A stretch of DNA of 10,878 nucleotides from Symbiobacteriaceae bacterium (GTDB taxonomy: Bacteria; Bacillota_E; Symbiobacteriia; Symbiobacteriales; Symbiobacteriaceae). The stretch lies in assembly GCA_027356675.1 (NCBI GenBank), contig DAHVXO010000230.1, forward strand, positions 1 to 10,878. The letters run 5' to 3'. A program made the position numbers and the translations under genes. A model generated the notes under the pieces. The model ran no database searches. It was not told the DNA's origin and saw only the letters and a list, made by a program, of their open reading frames with translations. Shown here piece by piece: positions 8,266-10,878 of the stretch (positions are counted from its first letter, which is position 1; every line of letters begins with the position of its first letter).

Positions 8266-8865
8266 TTAGCGCCACTGCACCTCGCGGCCGTCGATGAAGA
8301 CCCGGGTGAGCGCTGCCCGCCCGAAGCGGTCGACGGCGATCTCCACGGTGAAATCGCTCATGGGCCGGGGAGTGCTGCGACCCTCGCCATCGGGCAGGGC
8401 GAATTGCTCGACGCCGTACCGGATGGCGATCTGACCAGGCGGCACCGGCTTGTATTCAGGCGGTGGCGACTGCTCGGGGGGCGGGGCCGGGACTGGCTCT
8501 GAGGAATTCACCCAATCGACGATGCCCCGGATGGCCACCTGCCCCGCCTGTACCTGGGGCCGCTTTGCCGAAACCCCGACCGGCTTGGTGGCGGCGGTGC
8601 CGTCACCGAGTGCAAGGGTCACCCAAATCTGCTGGCCCCGCTTGAACGGCCCGCCCTGCACGGGCACCTTGGCCGGATCGATGCGGGAGATTCCGTACGT
8701 GAGGTTCACCGTCTGGCCCTGCACGGATTCCCAGGGGTTGAACGACTCTGCGGTCAGCCGCACGGGCACGCCGGTGCTCACCGTGTAGGCGTGCGAGCCG
8801 ATCAGGCCAAACAGAACCAGGATCTGCAGAGCCACTGCCAGCCAGAACCAGCGCCTAGTGGCCAT
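8266..8865 (-). CDS. GDYXXLXY family membrane-anchored protein
   Basis: This is a small protein of unknown function that typically sits beside DUF2157/DUF4401 membrane proteins, as here. The 199-residue product has one N-terminal membrane anchor (about 7-27), an outside domain with the motif-like GQTVNLTYGIS (50-60), a proline-rich linker (about 123-143, PAPPPEQSPPPEYKPVPP) and the second conserved block IRYGVEQFALPDGEG (147-161). The name-giving motif is only partly kept: G, L and Y are present, but the usual D and Y are Q and T. The ATG at 8863-8865 is preferred over the ATG at 8869-8871 because it lies 8 nt from the G-run of the ribosome binding site. The gene overlaps the end of the DUF2157 gene by 11 nt, implying translational coupling. 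The frame stays open to 8997, but that extension is out-of-frame DUF2157 sequence. Confidence 0.85.
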   Translation of the reverse strand: MATRRWFWLAVALQILVLFGLIGSHAYTVSTGVPVRLTAESFNPWESVQGQTVNLTYGISRIDPAKVPVQGGPFKRGQQIWVTLALGDGTAATKPVGVSAKRPQVQAGQVAIRGIVDWVNSSEPVPAPPPEQSPPPEYKPVPPGQIAIRYGVEQFALPDGEGRSTPRPMSDFTVEIAVDRFGRAALTRVFIDGREVQWR

Positions 8866-10201
8866 CGCCATCACCCCCTGCGTCCCGCAGCCAGCGCCTG
8901 CGGTTGCGCTCGAGCAGCCACCCGCCACCGAGCAGCAGGATGCCGCCGACGATGAAGAAGAGCGACCGGTCCAACGCCTTAAAGAAGAGGTCGACATAGC
9001 GGGTCAGCACTTGGACGACAAAGATCACCAGACCCAGGTTGACCAGCAGTTCGCTGCGGCGCTGGATGCCCAGAATCACCAGCCCCAGCGTGCCTGCGAA
9101 CAGCACGATGTTGAAGGTGATCATGCGCGGCACCTCGGGCAGCAGACTGACGATCATCGGTGAGACGGCCAGGATTGAGAGCCCCGGCAAGATCAGAAAC
9201 CGCCCGGCCTCCCCCTCCCGCCAGTAGCGCCAGGCGCCCAGGAGCGTCACAGCCAGCAGCAGGCCCACGGCCGAGACGGCGAACACAGGCCCCGCAAACA
9301 GGCCGGGAATCTCGGCCGGTGTGGCGTGCCCGGCCGTCCACGGGCCAGAGAAGTGGAAGGTGAAGGCGTAGGTGCCGGCCAGCGCCAGCACGGACCCGAC
9401 GCCCAAATAGGCCCGTGGGTCGCCCAGCCGTGCCAGGCCCAGGGCGAAGAGCGCCGTACCAAAGAGAAGCGTAACCCGGGCGACCCCCATCGGCTCGCCG
9501 CCCTTGTACCCCTCCAGACCATACTGCGTGAAGTTGACGACGAACCAGACGTACAGGCCCGCCAGCATGCCCGCCTCAGTCAGGACGTTCTGCAGGCGCC
9601 GGGCCAGCGGCAGCACCCCGGCCACCAGGACCACCGGGAAGAGGTAGTTATAGGTGCGGAAGGCTGTCTGCTCCGTGACAGTCCAGACGCCCAATAGGAT
9701 CGTGGAGAGGTAAAGCATCCACTGTGACGATGTCGCCCACGCCACCGGCAGCACGCCGGCCCCCCAGAGGAAGAAGGCCGTGGGGAAATGTCCCTCGAGG
9801 TGGAAGATCAGCGAGATCAACCAGATGCCCGCCCCATAGAAGAGGCCACCCAGCAGGATGAGCGCCTGCCCCAGGCGGGGGAAGTCCCCCCGTCCAAACT
9901 GGAGGTGGTACCCGGCGGCATAAGTGGCGACGATTGCGGCCATGATTGCGCCGACTTTCACCGGGGACCCGATGCGCTGCCAGTTTGCCGCAAAGAACAG
10001 GATCACCCCGGCGCCCACCAGCACGCTTCCCAGGAGGCTCAGGATCAGAACCGTACGGTCGCGGCTCTCTCCCGGCTGTGCCGGGTAGAGCCCCACAATG
10101 CGGTCGCGTTGCTCGGCGGTGATGAGACCTGATTGGACCCAACGGGATGACTCCCGGGGCAGAAGATCCGTCCACTCACGCGGATAGCTGCCATCGGCCA
10201 T
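8855..10201 (-). CDS. DUF2157 domain membrane protein
   Basis: The 448-residue product opens with a soluble DUF2157-like helix-turn segment (SSRWVQSGLITAEQRDRIVGLY, about 18-39), followed by about 12-14 hydrophobic membrane segments from residue 51 to 430, including the typical GVILFFAANWQRI (65-77). The tail is short, charged and cytoplasmic (ERNRRRWLRD, then GDGDGH). The function of DUF2157 proteins is unknown; they resemble a sensor or transporter scaffold only in topology. ATG (10199-10201) has AAGGAAG at 10211-10217, 9 nt upstream. It is the first gene of a two-gene unit with the overlapping GDYXXLXY partner, a recurrent pairing in bacteria that suggests the two products work together in the membrane. 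Transcription probably starts in the 180-bp gap upstream. Confidence 0.88.
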   Translation of the reverse strand: MADGSYPREWTDLLPRESSRWVQSGLITAEQRDRIVGLYPAQPGESRDRTVLILSLLGSVLVGAGVILFFAANWQRIGSPVKVGAIMAAIVATYAAGYHLQFGRGDFPRLGQALILLGGLFYGAGIWLISLIFHLEGHFPTAFFLWGAGVLPVAWATSSQWMLYLSTILLGVWTVTEQTAFRTYNYLFPVVLVAGVLPLARRLQNVLTEAGMLAGLYVWFVVNFTQYGLEGYKGGEPMGVARVTLLFGTALFALGLARLGDPRAYLGVGSVLALAGTYAFTFHFSGPWTAGHATPAEIPGLFAGPVFAVSAVGLLLAVTLLGAWRYWREGEAGRFLILPGLSILAVSPMIVSLLPEVPRMITFNIVLFAGTLGLVILGIQRRSELLVNLGLVIFVVQVLTRYVDLFFKALDRSLFFIVGGILLLGGGWLLERNRRRWLRDAGGDGDGH

Positions 10202-10207
10202 GCTTGC

Positions 10208-10243
10208 TCACTTCCTTCCGTACGCGGCAGTTCGTCCTCCCAC
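10208..10243 (-). other. Possible 11-codon leader peptide before the DUF2157 gene
   Basis: AGGAGG followed about 6 nt later by GTG (10241-10243) opens a short frame (GGRTAAYGRK after the start) that ends at TGA (10208-10210), 6 nt before the DUF2157 ATG and in the same frame. It could be a coupling leader peptide, a remnant of a longer N-terminus cut by a stop, or chance. Only the good ribosome binding site supports it. Confidence 0.25.
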
Positions 10244-10263
10244 GCCTGACCTCCTGCACGCGT

Positions 10264-10269
10264 ATTCTA
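10264..10269 (-). promoter_or_regulatory. Weak candidate -10 element for the DUF2157 unit
   Basis: TAGAAT on the minus strand lies about 63 nt upstream of the DUF2157 ATG and matches 5 of 6 consensus -10 positions. No recognisable -35 lies 16-18 nt further upstream; instead the tandem repeats at 10284-10309 occupy that place, as if an activator bound there. Confidence 0.3.
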
Positions 10270-10283
10270 TCGTATGTGAATTC

Positions 10284-10309
10284 GCCACAGGGTATGGCGA
10301 CAGGGTATG
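10284..10309. repeat. Tandem 13-bp direct repeat upstream of the DUF2157 gene
   Basis: Two adjacent copies of GC(C/G)ACAGGGTATG (10284-10296 and 10297-10309) differ at one base. The period of 13 bp is not a whole helical turn. They lie immediately upstream of the TAGAAT element, where a -35 box or activator site would be expected, so a regulatory role is plausible. Confidence 0.6.
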
Positions 10310-10382
10310 CCTCCTTTAGTCCCAATCTGGATCGGCCCCACTGCCCGGGACCCGGCCTCCCATTTGCCCGGCTCGACCATAG

Positions 10383-10416
10383 GAAACGGCCAGGGCCATG
10401 AAGCCCTGACCGTTTC
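10383..10416. terminator. Hairpin, probable bidirectional terminator
   Basis: GAAACGG-C-CAGGGC (10383-10396) pairs with GCCCTG-A-CCGTTTC (10403-10416): 13 pairs with one C-A mismatch around a 6-nt loop. The A-run and T-run within the arms give the shape of an intrinsic terminator, but only three T residues follow. It lies 30 nt after the stop of the small minus-strand frame at 10446-10595 and isolates the DUF2157 leader from upstream transcription. Confidence 0.6.
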
Positions 10417-10445
10417 GTCGGCACGCTGGGTGGAGGGTCATGCCA

Positions 10446-10595
10446 TCACCGCCTGCGCTGTTTGCGCTCCTCCGCTGCCAGGGCCGCGACCTCGTTCGAC
10501 GTAAGCAGACGCAGTACAAGGTCGGGCATGCGGACGTGGCGGCCGTGCGGGCGCAGGTCTAGCCCATGGCGGAACCGGAAAACCCGGACCTGCAC
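10446..10595 (-). CDS. Small hypothetical protein, about 49 aa (or 27 aa)
   Basis: On the minus strand a frame opens at GTG (10593-10595) right after an in-frame TGA and runs to TGA (10446-10448). It would encode a basic 49-residue product that begins MQVRVFRFRHGLDLRPHGRH and ends in a charged helix (SNEVAALAAEERKQRRR). An internal ATG at 10527-10529 would give 27 residues. Third codon positions are mostly G/C, and the sequence looks protein-like, but neither start has a clear ribosome binding site, and the GTG sits in the loop of the upstream hairpin. A hairpin follows its stop. I recognise no family. It could instead be non-coding spacer or the end of a decayed gene. Confidence 0.4.
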   Translation of the reverse strand: MQVRVFRFRHGLDLRPHGRHVRMPDLVLRLLTSNEVAALAAEERKQRRR

Positions 10596-10613
10596 TCAAC
10601 AGGCCCGGGTTTT
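10579..10613. terminator. Hairpin terminator after the right-hand partial gene
   Basis: AAAACCCGG-A-CCTG (10579-10592) pairs with CAGG-C-CCGGGTTTT (10600-10613): 13 pairs with one A-C mismatch around a 7-nt loop. It starts 13 nt after the TAG of the partial minus-strand gene. A TTTT run closes the stem on each strand, so it can act in both directions. Confidence 0.75.
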
Positions 10614-10626
10614 GCTATGGGCGGTC

Positions 10627-10878
10627 CTAGTGGAGATGGTGGTGCCCGCCGCTCCCATGCTGGTGCAGGTCGGTCGGCGGCAGGACGGAAACAACCTGAC
10701 CTGCCAGGTCAGGCGCCGAAAGTGCACCCGTGGAAGTGCCAGCGTCCAGGCGCACGAACTCCAGGCCTGACCGGGTGGCCAGGGTATAGGAATGGGCGCA
10801 GAAACTTCCCGGCACGCTGCAGACCGCATTGACTTGGCGGTCGGCGAGAAACTTGACCGCCACCGCCCGCCGGTGTGC
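10627..10878 (-). CDS. C-terminal part of an unrecognised protein with a His-rich tail (partial)
   Basis: A frame enters from the right edge on the minus strand and ends at TAG (10627-10629), giving the last 83 residues of a protein. The segment AVKFLADRQVNAVCSVPGSF has two Cys soon after one another (VCSVPGSFCAHSY), and the end DLHQHGSGGHHHLH has six His in its last 13 residues. A metal-binding or metal-carrying role is possible, but this is inference from composition; I do not recognise the family. Codon third positions are mostly G/C and a terminator hairpin follows 13 nt after the stop, which supports a real gene. A possible in-frame start at GTG (10861-10863) would make it a 78-residue protein, but the frame remains open to the edge. 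Confidence 0.6.
   Translation of the reverse strand, partial: AHRRAVAVKFLADRQVNAVCSVPGSFCAHSYTLATRSGLEFVRLDAGTSTGALSAPDLAGQVVSVLPPTDLHQHGSGGHHHLH
10695..10713. repeat. 19-nt near-perfect palindrome
   Basis: CCTGACCTG (10695-10703) and CAGGTCAGG (10705-10713) are exact inverted repeats around a single base. They lie inside the coding frame of the right-hand partial gene (encoding ..APDLAGQV..). The palindrome could be a protein-binding site or the result of codon constraint. Confidence 0.5.

Noticed and set aside
8866..8997. Ser-rich N-terminal extension of the GDYXXLXY protein
   Set aside because: It is out-of-frame DUF2157 coding sequence; the membrane anchor typical of the family starts directly after the ATG at 8865.
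10208..10318. A gene starting at CTG after the strong AAAGGAGG at 10311-10318
   Set aside because: CTG starts are rare and the resulting short peptide is not protein-like. The ribosome-binding-like sequence is more likely chance in purine-rich DNA.
10176..10424. 82-codon minus-strand frame across the DUF2157 start
   Set aside because: It includes a terminator-like hairpin and the tandem repeats, overlaps the DUF2157 start out of frame, and does not look protein-like.
1..10878. CRISPR array, tRNA, rRNA or insertion sequence
   Set aside because: I saw no regularly spaced repeats beyond the two 13-bp copies, no cloverleaf with a CCA end, no rRNA signature, and no transposase or terminal inverted repeats.

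Overview
The window looks like chromosomal DNA from a high-GC, Gram-positive (Bacillota-type) bacterium. Four observations support this. There is a complete tRNA-sensing T-box leader in front of a split glyQ/glyS glycyl-tRNA synthetase. There is a pyruvate phosphate dikinase (PPDK) gene coupled to its DUF299-type regulatory protein. A DUF1189 membrane protein is present. Most gene starts carry strong AGGAGG-type ribosome binding sites. The high GC content with these Bacillota markers would fit a Symbiobacterium-like organism, but that placement is inference from style and gene order, not from a search.

Layout, left to right: the 3' end of an unrecognised plus-strand gene (1-222), a short convergent intergenic hairpin (271-294), and then a long series of minus-strand genes. 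In transcription order from the right edge these are: the C-terminal part of an unrecognised gene with a His-rich tail (10627-10878), closed by a hairpin (10579-10613); a possible tiny gene (10446-10595), closed by a second hairpin (10383-10416); a leader with tandem 13-bp repeats; a DUF2157 membrane protein (8855-10201) overlapping a GDYXXLXY-family protein (8266-8865); the glyQ promoter, Gly T-box and attenuator; glyQ (7010-7963); glyS (4905-7007); a DUF1189 membrane protein (4043-4840); the PPDK regulatory protein (2983-3804); and ppdK (312-2990).

The functional blocks are: (1) a two-gene membrane module, DUF2157 plus GDYXXLXY, of unknown role; (2) glycyl-tRNA synthetase, whose expression is set by uncharged tRNA-Gly through the T-box; (3) pyruvate/PEP interconversion by PPDK together with the bifunctional kinase/phosphatase predicted to switch it off and on. 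The ppdK start lies inside the last codons of the regulator gene (8-nt overlap), so the pair is probably translationally coupled. The order glyQ-glyS-(X)-regulator resembles that of Bacillus, where the transcription factor gene ccpN sits at X; here X is DUF1189.

I saw no rRNA, tRNA, CRISPR array, insertion sequence or phage gene. Most of the window is ordinary, well-conserved core genome. The less explained part is the right end (about 10200-10878): a small candidate gene between two hairpins, tandem repeats, a 19-nt palindrome and an unrecognised partial protein.
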